Assembly: GCF_009796865.1 (NCBI RefSeq)
Contig: NZ_CP047028.1
Coordinates: 2,852,001-2,916,000, forward strand
DNA: 64,000 nt
Reading direction: 5' to 3'
Origin: Formosa sp. L2A11
GTDB lineage: Bacteria > Bacteroidota > Bacteroidia > Flavobacteriales > Flavobacteriaceae
Shown: one piece after another, positions 45,514-55,526 of the stretch
How the letters are laid out: each line of letters starts with the position of its first letter
Position numbering within the stretch: the stretch's first letter is position 1
Position numbers and translations under genes: made by a program
The notes under the pieces: model-generated
Database searches by the model: none
What the model saw: only the letters and a program-made list of their open reading frames with translations
What the model was told of the DNA's origin: nothing

Positions 45514-46353
45514 TTATGGAATCCATTTTTTCTCGAAGTTAGGCTGACGTTTTTCCAAGAATGCATTTCTACCTTCTTTTGCTTCATCTGTCATGTAAGC
45601 CAAACGTGTTACTTCACCCGCAAAAACTTGTTGTCCAACCATACCATCGTCTGTTAAATTCATAGCGAATTTCAACATTTTAATAGATGTAGGTGATTTT
45701 GCTAAGATTTCCTGAGCCCACTCGTAAGCTGTAGCTTCTAATTCTGCATGTGGCACTACGGCATTTACCATCCCCATATCGTAAGCTTCCTGAGCGTTAT
45801 AATTACGTCCTAAAAAGAAAATCTCACGTGCTTTTTTCTGACCAACCATTTTAGCTAAGTATGCAGAACCGTAACCAGCATCAAAACTAGTAACATCTGC
45901 ATCTGTTTGCTTAAAAATAGCATGTTCTTTACTCGCTAATGTTAAATCGCAAATCACATGTAAAGAATGTCCGCCACCAACTGCCCAGCCCGGAACGACT
46001 GCAATAACAACTTTTGGCATAAAACGTATTAAACGTTGTACTTCTAATATATTTAAACGGTGATAACCATCTTCGCCAACATAACCTTGTTTTCCTCTTG
46101 CGTTTTGGTCTCCTCCACTACAAAACGAATACACACCATCTTTAGAAGACGGGCCTTCTGCAGATAATAAAACGGCTCCAATATTTACATCTTCATTCGC
46201 ATCGTAAAATGCTTCGTATAATTCACTCGTGGTTTTTGGTCTAAACGCATTTCGTATATCTGGCCGGTTAAATGCGATACGAGCGACACCATTACATTTT
46301 TTATAGGTAATGTCTTCGTATTCTTTGACAGTTACCCAATTTGCTTGTTCCAT
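45514..46353 (-). CDS. menB: 1,4-dihydroxy-2-naphthoyl-CoA synthase
   Basis: About 279 residues from the ATG at 46353; an upstream TTG at 46371 is rejected. A crotonase-fold enzyme that closes the second ring of o-succinylbenzoyl-CoA. The oxyanion hole and active-site blocks are CSGGDQNARG near 80 and VPGWAVGGGHSLH near 119, with TSFDAGYGSAYLA near 154. It pairs with menA as an operon and is divergent from a C1 peptidase with 52 bp between. Confidence 0.93.
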   Translation of the reverse strand: MEQANWVTVKEYEDITYKKCNGVARIAFNRPDIRNAFRPKTTSELYEAFYDANEDVNIGAVLLSAEGPSSKDGVYSFCSGGDQNARGKQGYVGEDGYHRLNILEVQRLIRFMPKVVIAVVPGWAVGGGHSLHVICDLTLASKEHAIFKQTDADVTSFDAGYGSAYLAKMVGQKKAREIFFLGRNYNAQEAYDMGMVNAVVPHAELEATAYEWAQEILAKSPTSIKMLKFAMNLTDDGMVGQQVFAGEVTRLAYMTDEAKEGRNAFLEKRQPNFEKKWIP

Positions 46354-46405
46354 TTTTCTTATTTTAGCCAAAAATAAATCATTTTACATAAACCCTTACT
46401 TCATA

Positions 46406-47521
46406 ATGAAAAAATATAGTATTTTCTTATTACTATTAGCGTTTACTGCTAGTAGTATTGCACAGTCTTACAAATTTGAAACAAAGATAGATTTAGGCGC
46501 TCTAGATGTTTTAAGTCAAGGTAATACTGGAACATGTTGGAGCTTTTCTACAACATCTTTTCTTGAAAGTGAAATTTTAAGAACCACGAATAAACATATC
46601 GATTTATCTGAAATGTATAACGTTAGGGAAACGTATCCTGTAAAATCTTGGAATTATGTGATGCGCCAAGGTAAAGCACAATTTAGCGAAGGCGGATTGG
46701 CACACGATGTAATTAATAGTATGAATGATTTCGGATTAGTTCCTGTTGAAGTCTATACAGGGTTACTAAAACGTCAGAAAACATACGATCACTCTCAAAT
46801 TGTTGGAGAATTAAAAACAATTTTAGATACCTATATTAAAAACCCTAAAACTTACGATGGAGATTGGAAAACAGATGTTTCTGAAGTATTAGACGATAAC
46901 TTAGGAAAAGTAGTTACTAATTTTACTTACGAAGGTGTCTCTTACACCCCACAATCTTTTCTTGAAATGACAGGTTTAAAAGCTAGTAATTATGTAACCA
47001 TTACATCTTTTACACATAAACCATACAACAGCTCTTTTATATTAGATGTTCCTGATAACTTTTCTAACGGAAGTTTTTATAATGTTGAATTAGATGAATT
47101 AGTAGACATTACGAATGATGCACTTAAAAACGGATTTACAATTGCATTAGATTGCGATGTTAGTGAAAAAACGTTCTCTTCTAAATACGGAATAGCTGTA
47201 ATGCCTAAAGACGAAAAGGATTACGATTCTGCTTTAAAATCTATTGAAAAGGAATTAAAAGTAACTCCAGAGTACCGCCAGAAAGAATTTGAAAATTTTG
47301 ATACTACAGACGATCACTTAATGCATATTATTGGTTTAGTTGAAGATCAAAAAGGAAACACATACTACAAAGTTAAAAACTCTTGGGGAGGAAATTCTAA
47401 CACAGTATCTAATGATGGGTATATTTACATGAGTGAAGCTTACTTTAAGTTAAAAACAATCTCTATAATGGTTAATAAAGATGCATTATCTAGATCTGTT
47501 AAAAAGGATTTAAGTATCTAA
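46406..47521 (+). CDS. secreted C1-family peptidase (aminopeptidase C/bleomycin hydrolase like)
   Basis: About 371 residues from the ATG at 46406, which starts a signal peptide (KKYSIFLLLLAFTASSIAQS); a longer frame to 46310 overlaps menB and is rejected. The papain-type catalytic residues are visible: Cys in GNTGTCWSFS near 37, His in DDHLMHIIGL near 321, and Asn in KVKNSWGG near 340. The insertions between Cys and His fit the PepC/bleomycin-hydrolase branch. Export is unusual for PepC but common for Bacteroidota members. It lies between men blocks without evident connection. Confidence 0.85.
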   Translation: MKKYSIFLLLLAFTASSIAQSYKFETKIDLGALDVLSQGNTGTCWSFSTTSFLESEILRTTNKHIDLSEMYNVRETYPVKSWNYVMRQGKAQFSEGGLAHDVINSMNDFGLVPVEVYTGLLKRQKTYDHSQIVGELKTILDTYIKNPKTYDGDWKTDVSEVLDDNLGKVVTNFTYEGVSYTPQSFLEMTGLKASNYVTITSFTHKPYNSSFILDVPDNFSNGSFYNVELDELVDITNDALKNGFTIALDCDVSEKTFSSKYGIAVMPKDEKDYDSALKSIEKELKVTPEYRQKEFENFDTTDDHLMHIIGLVEDQKGNTYYKVKNSWGGNSNTVSNDGYIYMSEAYFKLKTISIMVNKDALSRSVKKDLSI

Positions 47522-47542
47522 TTAGAACAGCTTAAAATCATA

Positions 47543-47578
47543 AAAAAAGCCTCAAACATAATAGTTTGAGGCTTTTTT
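47543..47578. terminator. bidirectional intrinsic terminator
   Basis: A 15-bp perfect stem (arm AAAAAAGCCTCAAAC) with a 6-nt loop between the convergent peptidase and CvfB-like genes. Confidence 0.9.
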
Positions 47579-47599
47579 ATTTAATTATAATTTAAAAAT

Positions 47600-48430
47600 C
47601 TAAACAAGATAAATACCATCTTCTTTAATTTCTATTAAGCGTTTTTTGTACAATGTTCCTACTGCTTTCTTAAAGTTCTTTTTACTCATTTGTAAGGTGT
47701 CTTTAATGGCTTCAGGAGCAGATTTATCGGTTAAATTAAGATAACCGCTATTATCTTCTAATTCCTTCATAATAATATCGGCATTAGGCTCGATACTTCT
47801 ATACCCAATTTTACCTAAAATAATATCTAACTTATTATCAGGACGTACTTTCTTCACGATTCCTTTTAATCGATCTCCAACACTTAAGTCTTGAAAAATA
47901 TCGTCTTTAAAAATAAGACCACTGTGAATTTTGTTCACAATAACATTCATACCAATTTCAGAAGGATGCGAAACAATTAAGTCTACTTCTTGAAAAGGTT
48001 CTACAGTTAATTCTTTATTACTTAAATGATGGTTGGTTTTACTAGATGCTACCAAACGATTACTTTTCTCGTCTTCGTAACAATATACTAAATACCAGCC
48101 TCCTTTTTTCATTTTAAAAGCTTGTTCTTTAAATGGGCAAAATAATTCTTTTACTAATCCCCAATCTAAAAATGCTCCATAATCGTTTGTTTGATTACAG
48201 CGTAATAAGGCAAAATCGCCTTTAATAATATATGGTTTATCTGTAGTAGCAATGATGCGCTCTTCATTATCTAAATACACAAAAACTTCGATATCGTCTC
48301 CAATCTCGAAAGATTCTGGAACATAACGGTTTGGTAATAAGACATCGTTATCTTCGTCGTCTCCTAAAAACAATCCTGGTTCGGTATCGCGTAAAATGGT
48401 TAATGTGTTGTATTCTCCTAATTGTATCAT
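47600..48430 (-). CDS. CvfB-like S1-domain RNA-binding protein
   Basis: A 276-residue protein with several S1-like OB folds (about 1-60, 65-130 and 140-210; the last contains VNKIHSGLIFKDDIFQDLSVGD) and a C-terminal winged helix (about 220-276). This is the CvfB/YitL architecture, known in Staphylococcus to bind RNA and affect virulence-gene expression. It lies between menD and the peptidase gene, 60 bp past menD on the same strand. Confidence 0.85.
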   Translation of the reverse strand: MIQLGEYNTLTILRDTEPGLFLGDDEDNDVLLPNRYVPESFEIGDDIEVFVYLDNEERIIATTDKPYIIKGDFALLRCNQTNDYGAFLDWGLVKELFCPFKEQAFKMKKGGWYLVYCYEDEKSNRLVASSKTNHHLSNKELTVEPFQEVDLIVSHPSEIGMNVIVNKIHSGLIFKDDIFQDLSVGDRLKGIVKKVRPDNKLDIILGKIGYRSIEPNADIIMKELEDNSGYLNLTDKSAPEAIKDTLQMSKKNFKKAVGTLYKKRLIEIKEDGIYLV

Positions 48431-48490
48431 GCCGCAAAGGTAATAATATTAGTTGTTGTATTTATTAAAAGTTAATGCTGCCAAATACAA

Positions 48491-50239
48491 TTATTTTAAA
48501 GCTTTAAAATAATCTATTAAAACAGTATCGTTTAGTGTTGATGGTGTGAAAATTTCTAATAATTTAGGTGATGTAGATTCTAAATAAAACGTATCTAATT
48601 CTGAAATTAATTCGTTTTCATTTGAAGCTGTTTGATACTCGAATTTATACATCTCTGCCAATTGCTTCGCTGTTAAATGATGCTTGGTTTCAAAATAATA
48701 ATCAAAATTATCTGTGTTTTTATCGCCTGGTAAAATTCTAAAAATACCGCCACCTTCATTATTAATTACAATAATTCTAAAATCTGCTGGAATATAATTA
48801 TTCCATAAGGCATTACTGTCGTAAAAGAAACTTAAGTCTCCAGAAATAAGAGTCGTTGGTTTGTTACTTGCAACCGAACAACCAATAGCTGTAGATGTAC
48901 TTCCATCTATTCCGCTAGTACCGCGATTACAGAATACCTCAACATTATAAGGCAAACGAAACAATTGCGAATAACGAATAGTCGAACTATTTCCCAGTTG
49001 TAAAACAGAGTTTTTTCTTAGTGTTTTAAAAATCACATCAAAAACTTTAAAGTCACTAAATACACTGTTTTTTAAATACGATCCATGTTTTACACTACGT
49101 AACATTTGTACCTCACTCCAATACGTCTTATAACCACTATCTAAAACAGTTGTACGTTTTAATAACTGACTAAAAAACTGATTAGGTGTGGTTTTAATGT
49201 GTTTACTTAAACAAAAGAATGTATCGTTAGCTTTATGAGTACCTACATGCCAATGTTGTTTTGGTTGGTAGTTTCTTAAAAATGCTTTTATACGTTTAGA
49301 TACAATTAAACCACCAAAGGTTAATAAAATATCTGGCTGTAAAGCTTTAAATTCTTCTTCGTTTAAAGGTGTAATTATTTTATCTATACTTGGAAAAAAT
49401 TCCTGATTATGTATGTTAGAGGTGCTTTCTGTAAAAACCACAACACTATCATCTTCCGCCAAAATATCTAAATACTGTTGTTCTATTTCGTTAGGACCAT
49501 TTACACCTACAAGAATCATTTTACGTTCTGCAATATCCCAATCGTCTGCACAGAATTCTATGGTTTCAAAATCTACTTTTAAAGATTTTGGCTCTGGATT
49601 AATTACAATAGGATGCACAGATAACTCCTCTACACGATTGTACAAAGGTTCGTTAAACGGAATATTTATATGAACAGGACCTTGTTTTTCTTTGGCAATA
49701 TTTAATGCTGTATTAAGCTCTGTTTCATTAATGTCTTGCACATATTTTTGAATATGTAATACTTCTTCTAACTTATGTTCTAAAGTTTTTAACACATGGT
49801 TTAAATCATGATGTTGAAGATCTTGTACGTCTAATTTTAAATTAGCAGAATATAAAATATGATTTTTAAATACGTTTTGCTGATTGATGGTCTGACCATC
49901 TCCAATACCAACCATATGTTCTGGACGATCTGCAGACAACACCACTAATGGAATATGACTAAAATAGGCTTCAGAAATTGCGGGATAGTAGTTTAATAAT
50001 GCACTTCCAGAAGTACACGCAACGGCAACAGGCTCTTTTAATTGCTGGGCGATACCAAGCGCAAAAAAAGCAGCAGAACGCTCGTCTACAACACTATAAC
50101 ATTTAAAAAACGGATCGTGTGTAAACCCTATTGTTAAAGGTGCATTTCTACTTCCTGGAGAAATTACAATATGTTTAATATTTTTGGCTTTGCACAGTTG
50201 TATCACTGTTTGCGCAAGCGGAATCTTTGGATATATCAT
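48491..50239 (-). CDS. menD: SEPHCHC synthase
   Basis: A 582-residue thiamine-diphosphate enzyme that joins 2-oxoglutarate-derived succinic semialdehyde to isochorismate. The N-terminal block ISPGSRNAPLTIGF at about 27-40 includes the invariant SPGSRNAP. The ThDP-binding motif GDLSFFYDSNALWNN is near 459-473. It follows menF on the same strand. Confidence 0.93.
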   Translation of the reverse strand: MIYPKIPLAQTVIQLCKAKNIKHIVISPGSRNAPLTIGFTHDPFFKCYSVVDERSAAFFALGIAQQLKEPVAVACTSGSALLNYYPAISEAYFSHIPLVVLSADRPEHMVGIGDGQTINQQNVFKNHILYSANLKLDVQDLQHHDLNHVLKTLEHKLEEVLHIQKYVQDINETELNTALNIAKEKQGPVHINIPFNEPLYNRVEELSVHPIVINPEPKSLKVDFETIEFCADDWDIAERKMILVGVNGPNEIEQQYLDILAEDDSVVVFTESTSNIHNQEFFPSIDKIITPLNEEEFKALQPDILLTFGGLIVSKRIKAFLRNYQPKQHWHVGTHKANDTFFCLSKHIKTTPNQFFSQLLKRTTVLDSGYKTYWSEVQMLRSVKHGSYLKNSVFSDFKVFDVIFKTLRKNSVLQLGNSSTIRYSQLFRLPYNVEVFCNRGTSGIDGSTSTAIGCSVASNKPTTLISGDLSFFYDSNALWNNYIPADFRIIVINNEGGGIFRILPGDKNTDNFDYYFETKHHLTAKQLAEMYKFEYQTASNENELISELDTFYLESTSPKLLEIFTPSTLNDTVLIDYFKALK

Positions 50240-50291
50240 TCTAAAAACTTAGCGAATCAAAAATACGAAAAGCCTAATTCAAATAAAATGA

Positions 50292-51410
50292 TTAAAGTAT
50301 GTTTTTCATGGTAGACGTTTTACTAACCGTTTCTTCCCATTCTGCTTCAGGATTAGAGTCTTTAGTAATTCCACCACCAACATACAACGCGATTTTATTT
50401 GCTAAAACCTGCATACAACGTAAATTAACATACAAATTACTTACTGTTTTCACGGTTGCATACACATTATTTTCAACGTTTCTACGATTTGTGTTTCGTG
50501 TTTGTCGTTGTTTAAAATGTAATTCGCCCATAAATCCGGAGTAAAACTCACGATTATAACCTTCATGTTCAAGAATAAAAGCTTTAGCTTCAGCTTTAGG
50601 TAAACCACAAACCGCAGGTGTAGGATGCAAAGCACGTACAATTTCTAATAATCCGGAATGTCCTTTTCTTAATCGTGCAGAAATTTGGGTTTGCAAATGC
50701 AATAAGCCTCCTGCTCTAACGGTACGACGTTCTGATGCAGAAATCTGTTCTACCTCAGCTTCTAAGCTAGACACAATATAATCGGTTACAAACTGTTGTT
50801 CTTCTTGTTCTTTTGTTCCCCAAGTTACATCTGTAGTACCGTTGTAAACTTGTGTTCCTGCCAAAGCCATGGTAGACATGCGTTGTCCTTCGGTTTTTAA
50901 TAAAGTTTCTGGTGTTGCGCCTAACCAAAGTCCGATTTTTGGATGATACCAACAATAGACAAATGCTGTTTTGTATGTAGACAATAAACATTTAAAGACT
51001 TCAAATACGTCAAGATTATCTTTAGATACATAATCTGGTCTAGATAATACAATCTTTTTTAAATCCGAATGTGCAATAGCCGAAATAGCTTGCTCGATAG
51101 TCTTAATATACGCTGCCTTTTGTTCAGAATTAGATTCAAGTCCAGAATTAGCAGATTCTAATACTTCACCTTCAAACACATCACAATAGTCCAATTCTGA
51201 ATATTCTAAAGGCATAACTATCATTTTAGAAGTATCATCGAAAGGTGCAAATACAAATCCGCTTTCAGATAAATCTTTAGTTTCATGTAATGTATCATCA
51301 TTTTGAAATAATACATTTACCCGAGATTCATTCGGTTTTCTATACGTTACAAATGGTAAAGCGTCTTGAAACTGAGCGTTCAGACATTCAAAAAAATTAT
51401 CTTGATCCAT
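50292..51410 (-). CDS. menF: isochorismate synthase
   Basis: A 372-residue chorismate-utilising enzyme. GATPETLL near 168, ALAGT near 183 and LHPTPAVCGLPK near 265-276 are typical of MenF/EntC. It isomerises chorismate to isochorismate, the first menaquinone step. It starts at the base just after the thioesterase stop codon, a direct translational junction. Confidence 0.9.
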   Translation of the reverse strand: MDQDNFFECLNAQFQDALPFVTYRKPNESRVNVLFQNDDTLHETKDLSESGFVFAPFDDTSKMIVMPLEYSELDYCDVFEGEVLESANSGLESNSEQKAAYIKTIEQAISAIAHSDLKKIVLSRPDYVSKDNLDVFEVFKCLLSTYKTAFVYCWYHPKIGLWLGATPETLLKTEGQRMSTMALAGTQVYNGTTDVTWGTKEQEEQQFVTDYIVSSLEAEVEQISASERRTVRAGGLLHLQTQISARLRKGHSGLLEIVRALHPTPAVCGLPKAEAKAFILEHEGYNREFYSGFMGELHFKQRQTRNTNRRNVENNVYATVKTVSNLYVNLRCMQVLANKIALYVGGGITKDSNPEAEWEETVSKTSTMKNIL

Positions 51411-51836
51411 TTACTTCTTTTTAGGTAAGGTAATGGTCGATAATTTACAAAGCGAAATTAATTGATCATCATCATCGGTTACACGAATATCCATAAGTTG
51501 AGTTGTTCTGCCTTTATGAATAAAAGAAGCTGTGGCATACACATATCCTGATTTAACACTCTTTAAATGATTCGCTGTAATTTCTAAACCACGCACAAAA
51601 AATTCATTTGTATCTAAAAAAATATGAGACGCAAAACTACCAACACTTTCGGCTAAAGCAGCAGTTGCTCCGCCATGTAAAACGCCATCTGGCTGATGTA
51701 CTCTAGAATTCACAGGCATTTTAGCAACCAGTGTATCTTCGGTATAATCAACAATTTCAATTTGTAACGTTTCCATTAAGGTGTTTTTACAAGCAGCATT
51801 CGCTTGTTTTAGCACATCTTCTTTTGTTGGTTTCAT
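51411..51836 (-). CDS. hotdog-fold PaaI-type thioesterase, candidate DHNA-CoA hydrolase
   Basis: About 141 residues from the ATG at 51836 (MKPTKEDV); an in-frame start at 51869 is less likely. The hotdog motif HQPDGVLHGGATAALAES lies near 50-67, with the acidic residue of the active-site helix. The stop directly abuts the menF start codon. Its position at the head of a menF-menD operon suggests it is the DHNA-CoA thioesterase of the pathway (MenI role). This is inference; the PaaI family is broad. Confidence 0.8.
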   Translation of the reverse strand: MKPTKEDVLKQANAACKNTLMETLQIEIVDYTEDTLVAKMPVNSRVHQPDGVLHGGATAALAESVGSFASHIFLDTNEFFVRGLEITANHLKSVKSGYVYATASFIHKGRTTQLMDIRVTDDDDQLISLCKLSTITLPKKK

Positions 51837-51898
51837 ATAAAACGTATATTTAGTAATGCAAAAGTACAAAACGTGTTGCAGATAAATTCATCCTCTTT

Positions 51899-52480
51899 AT
51901 GAACATTCAACAATTAGAAGATAGTCGTGTAAAACTCACCCTTTTAGGTTTAAGTAATTATAAGTACGTATCGGCTATTGCAAGTCAGGATAATTTGGTA
52001 CAATATTCTCCTTCTCACATTTCAACTCCAGAAGCCTTAAGAGCTTATGTACAAACAGCCGTAGATGGCTATTACCACAAAACGTGTATTCCGTTTCTTG
52101 TATTTGATAAATCTAAAAACACTTACGCTGGTTGCACACGTTTTATGAATATTGATGCTAGAAATAAAATCTTAGATATCGGAGCCACTTGGATTGGTTA
52201 CGAGTTTCAGGGCACAGGATTAAATAAACACATGAAATACTTAATGTTGAAATATGCTTTTGAAAATTTAAAGGTTGAAAAAGTTGAATTCAAAGCCGAT
52301 GAACGTAACATGCGTTCCCGTAAAGCGATTGAACATATTGGCGGTACTTTAGAAGGCACGCTTAGAAAAAACATCTATTTATTAAACGGCTACAAACGAA
52401 ATACCTGTGTTTACGGTATTTTAAAAGATGAATGGGATGTATTAAAAACAACTGTATTTAGTACTTATGAATCCTTCTAA
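51899..52480 (+). CDS. GNAT-family N-acetyltransferase (RimJ/RimL-like)
   Basis: A 193-residue protein of the RimJ/RimL acetyltransferase group. The acetyl-CoA region is represented by IGYEFQGTGLNKHMKYLML near 98-116, and FKADERNMRSRKAIEHIGG near 134-152 is the classic C-terminal block. Substrate may be a protein N-terminus or small amine. Divergent from the thioesterase gene with 62 bp between. Confidence 0.85.
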   Translation: MNIQQLEDSRVKLTLLGLSNYKYVSAIASQDNLVQYSPSHISTPEALRAYVQTAVDGYYHKTCIPFLVFDKSKNTYAGCTRFMNIDARNKILDIGATWIGYEFQGTGLNKHMKYLMLKYAFENLKVEKVEFKADERNMRSRKAIEHIGGTLEGTLRKNIYLLNGYKRNTCVYGILKDEWDVLKTTVFSTYESF

Positions 52481-52481
52481 C

Positions 52482-53429
52482 TTAATCTATTAATTTAGAC
52501 ACAATAGCTTTAACTGGTAATATAGACGTGGTATACTCTATACTTGGTCCAGCCACCCAAACTGTTTTATAAGTCACTTCTTTTGCTGCTTTTTCTGTCG
52601 CTTTCATACCAATAGAAAAGCGCAACATTTTCACCCATTTTTTAAGACTCTTGTTTTTATTCAGCAGTTTTTCGTACCAGGGCTGACTAGTTCCTGTTTT
52701 CTGAACATAAGGCGTATTAATTACCGTACATGGCGTTCCCGAAATACGTTCGGTCATTATTATATCTTTGGCACCATAATCTACACACGCTTGCTTATAT
52801 TCGTTAGTAACACCTGCTTCTATAGAAGCAATAAACGGACTTCCAACAGAAACTCCAGATGCTCCTAATTCTAGCATATAATCCACATCTGCTTTTCGGC
52901 CTACACCTCCTGCAGAAATCACTGGAATATTACAATGCTTCGTTAAATCTTCTATCAAATCTTCGGGAGAATCACCTCCTCTATGTCCGCCAGCTTGATT
53001 ATTTACTGCAATTATAGCATCTGCACCTAAACACTCTACTTTTGTAGCAAATCTTAAATCGGTAACATCGCAAAATACTTTTATTCCTGCTTTATGAGCT
53101 TTATTAATTGTTTCTTCCGGACTACCTAAAGATGTAATAATAAAATCGCAACCCACTTCGCACAACACCGCTAACTGATCTTTGTATTTTATATTAGATT
53201 TATTCACTATCAAATTAAAACCAAATGCACCTCCTTCTACTTTAGCTGCTTTTAATTCTTGTATGGCTGCTTTTAACTCTGGTAATGTTCTATAATTTAA
53301 AGCAGGAATACAGCCAGCAATTCCACTTTCCATACCTGCAGTAACCATAGCTACATTAGAGACTAAAAACATGGGGGCTTGAATAATAGGATGTGTAATT
53401 TTTAATAATTCGGTTAGTTTTGTTTGCAT
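52482..53429 (-). CDS. nitronate monooxygenase-like flavoprotein
   Basis: A 315-residue FMN-dependent TIM-barrel protein of the 2-nitropropane dioxygenase family. PIIQAPMFLVSN near 14, the NQAGGHRGGD loop near 143-152 and AGGVGRKADV/GASGVSVGSPF near 174-200 are visible. It oxidises nitronates in characterised members, but many relatives act as enoyl-type reductases. Its stop lies 1 bp after the stop of the convergent GNAT gene; no terminator hairpin is visible. Confidence 0.83.
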   Translation of the reverse strand: MQTKLTELLKITHPIIQAPMFLVSNVAMVTAGMESGIAGCIPALNYRTLPELKAAIQELKAAKVEGGAFGFNLIVNKSNIKYKDQLAVLCEVGCDFIITSLGSPEETINKAHKAGIKVFCDVTDLRFATKVECLGADAIIAVNNQAGGHRGGDSPEDLIEDLTKHCNIPVISAGGVGRKADVDYMLELGASGVSVGSPFIASIEAGVTNEYKQACVDYGAKDIIMTERISGTPCTVINTPYVQKTGTSQPWYEKLLNKNKSLKKWVKMLRFSIGMKATEKAAKEVTYKTVWVAGPSIEYTTSILPVKAIVSKLID

Positions 53430-53467
53430 ATTTTTTAATAACGGTTACAACAAATATAAAAGATTTT

Positions 53468-53483
53468 ATTATGCATGCATAAT
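53468..53483. promoter_or_regulatory. 16-bp palindrome ATTATGCATGCATAAT
   Basis: A perfect inverted repeat 39 bp upstream of the nitronate monooxygenase-like ATG, in a position fit for an operator. The regulator is unknown. Confidence 0.4.
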
Positions 53484-53544
53484 TTATTTTAGAATAGACT
53501 TTAATAGATTATATAATATTAAACTATTAATTAATTTATAGAAA

Positions 53545-55479
53545 TTAATCCCAATGCATACGTTGTAGTCTAATAGCGTTTAGAATAGCTAGAAAGGCCA
53601 CTCCAACATCTGCAAAGACTGCTTCCCACATTGTTGCCAGACCGCATGCTCCAAGAATTAACACAATGAATTTCACTCCAAAAGCTAAAGCTATATTCTG
53701 CCAAACAATGGCTTTGGTAGACTTACTAATTTTTATAGCTGTAACGAGTTTTGAAGGCTGATCGTTTTGAATAATAACATCTGCCGTTTCTATAGCCACA
53801 TCACTTCCTAATCCGCCCATAGCAATACCAACATCACTTGTAGCAAGCACAGGTGCATCATTAATACCATCTCCCACAAAAGCAACCTTTACACCTTTGT
53901 TCTTCTTCAAGTTTTCAACGTCATTCAGTTTATCTTCTGGTAACAAACCGCCTTTAGCTTCGGTAATATTTAATTCTGAAGCGACTTGCTGGGTAATACT
54001 ATCTTTATCTCCAGACAGCATTCTTATTTTAGAAATTCCAACAGCTTTCAATTTAGAAATAGTTGATTTAGCATCTACTTTCAACTCATCGGCAATTACA
54101 ATATAACCCGCAAACATATTGTCTATAGCAACAATAACCACAGACTCTACTATACTTTCAATTTCATTAGAGACTTCAATAGCATTCAATTTCATTAACG
54201 TTGCATTTCCAACCAATATCCTTTTAGCATTTACTATACCGCTTAGCCCTTCTCCTGCAATTTCATTAATATCTGTAGCTTCTATATTCGTATCTGTATT
54301 ATATAATAGTATAGCCTTTGCAATAGGATGCGTAGATTTCGCCTCCATAGCCATAACATATCCCATAAATTCTTGCTCACTTAGTTGAACTGTTTTAATG
54401 GTTTTTATTTTGAAGACACCTTGGGTCACTGTTCCGGTCTTATCCATAACTACGGTATTAATGTTACTCATAGCTTCTAAAAACGAAGCACCTTTAAATA
54501 AGATACCGTGTTTAGATGCTGCTCCTAATCCGCCAAAATAGCCTAACGGAATAGAAATAACCAACGCACACGGACAAGAAATGACTAAGAAAATCAGAGC
54601 ACGATACAACCAATCTCCAAATACATAATCTAACACAAAGAAATAAGGTAACACTGTAATTGCTATGGCTAAATACACCACAATTGGCGTATATACTTTA
54701 GCAAATTTGCGAATAAACAATTCTGTTTTAGCTTTTCTAGCAGTGGCATTCTGGACTAAATCTAAAATTTTAGAAATAGAACTGTCTTTAAATAGTTTAG
54801 TCACCTTGACCTCTATCACACCATTTAGATTAATACTACCAGCAAAAACATCCTTTCCTTTTAAAATCGTATCTGGTTTACTTTCTCCTGTTAAAGCTGC
54901 TGTATTTAGGGATGCTTTAGTAGATAGCAATACCCCGTCTAAAGAGACCTTCTCACCTACGCGAACTTGTATAGTCTCTCCTATATTTACATTTTCTGGT
55001 GCTACAGCACTATAATTACCTTGACGTAACACCATAGCTTCTTTAGGACGTACATCTAACAAGGCTTTAATATTTCCTCTCGCTTTACTAACTGCGGCAT
55101 CTTGAAACAATTCACCAATAGAATAAAACAACATTACAGTTACACCTTCAGGATATTCACCTAAAGCAAATGCACCTAAAGTAGCGATAGTCATTAAAAA
55201 AAATTCTGTAAAAAATTCGCCGTGTTTAATGCTTTCCCAACTTGTTTTCAATACAGGTAACCCTACCGGAATATAAGCTGCAGTAAACCAAATTAATCGA
55301 ATTGGGTTCTTAAAAAAAAGCAAATTAAAATAATCGAGAGCCAAGCCAATGGCTAATAAAAGAAAACTAATTATAGCAGGCAGGTAGACATTTTTGTCTG
55401 AAGATTCCTGTGTATGACAGTGAGCACTACCACAACAATGTCCGTTATCTTGGTCTATCTCTGTATGTATTTCACTCAT
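53545..55479 (-). CDS. heavy-metal P1B-type ATPase (Zn/Cd/Pb/Co class)
   Basis: A 644-residue efflux ATPase. A short His/Cys-rich N-terminus (HCCGSAHCH at about 14-22) replaces the usual HMA domain. The membrane CPC motif is at 302-304 and the phosphorylated Asp346 is in DKTGT. GDGINDAP lies near 538. The last helix region has DVGVAFLAILNAIRL, where the Asp is typical of Zn/Cd (P1B-2) pumps. It pumps divalent metal out of the cytosol and is 72 bp after a Fur-family gene on the same strand. Confidence 0.92.
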   Translation of the reverse strand: MSEIHTEIDQDNGHCCGSAHCHTQESSDKNVYLPAIISFLLLAIGLALDYFNLLFFKNPIRLIWFTAAYIPVGLPVLKTSWESIKHGEFFTEFFLMTIATLGAFALGEYPEGVTVMLFYSIGELFQDAAVSKARGNIKALLDVRPKEAMVLRQGNYSAVAPENVNIGETIQVRVGEKVSLDGVLLSTKASLNTAALTGESKPDTILKGKDVFAGSINLNGVIEVKVTKLFKDSSISKILDLVQNATARKAKTELFIRKFAKVYTPIVVYLAIAITVLPYFFVLDYVFGDWLYRALIFLVISCPCALVISIPLGYFGGLGAASKHGILFKGASFLEAMSNINTVVMDKTGTVTQGVFKIKTIKTVQLSEQEFMGYVMAMEAKSTHPIAKAILLYNTDTNIEATDINEIAGEGLSGIVNAKRILVGNATLMKLNAIEVSNEIESIVESVVIVAIDNMFAGYIVIADELKVDAKSTISKLKAVGISKIRMLSGDKDSITQQVASELNITEAKGGLLPEDKLNDVENLKKNKGVKVAFVGDGINDAPVLATSDVGIAMGGLGSDVAIETADVIIQNDQPSKLVTAIKISKSTKAIVWQNIALAFGVKFIVLILGACGLATMWEAVFADVGVAFLAILNAIRLQRMHWD

Positions 55480-55526
55480 CTTTAAATCTATTTTTATTTA
55501 AACTTAATAATACTTCAAAGATGACC

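Noticed and set aside
46310-46405. 32-residue N-terminal extension of the C1 peptidase
   Set aside because: It overlaps menB and the real signal peptide begins at 46406.
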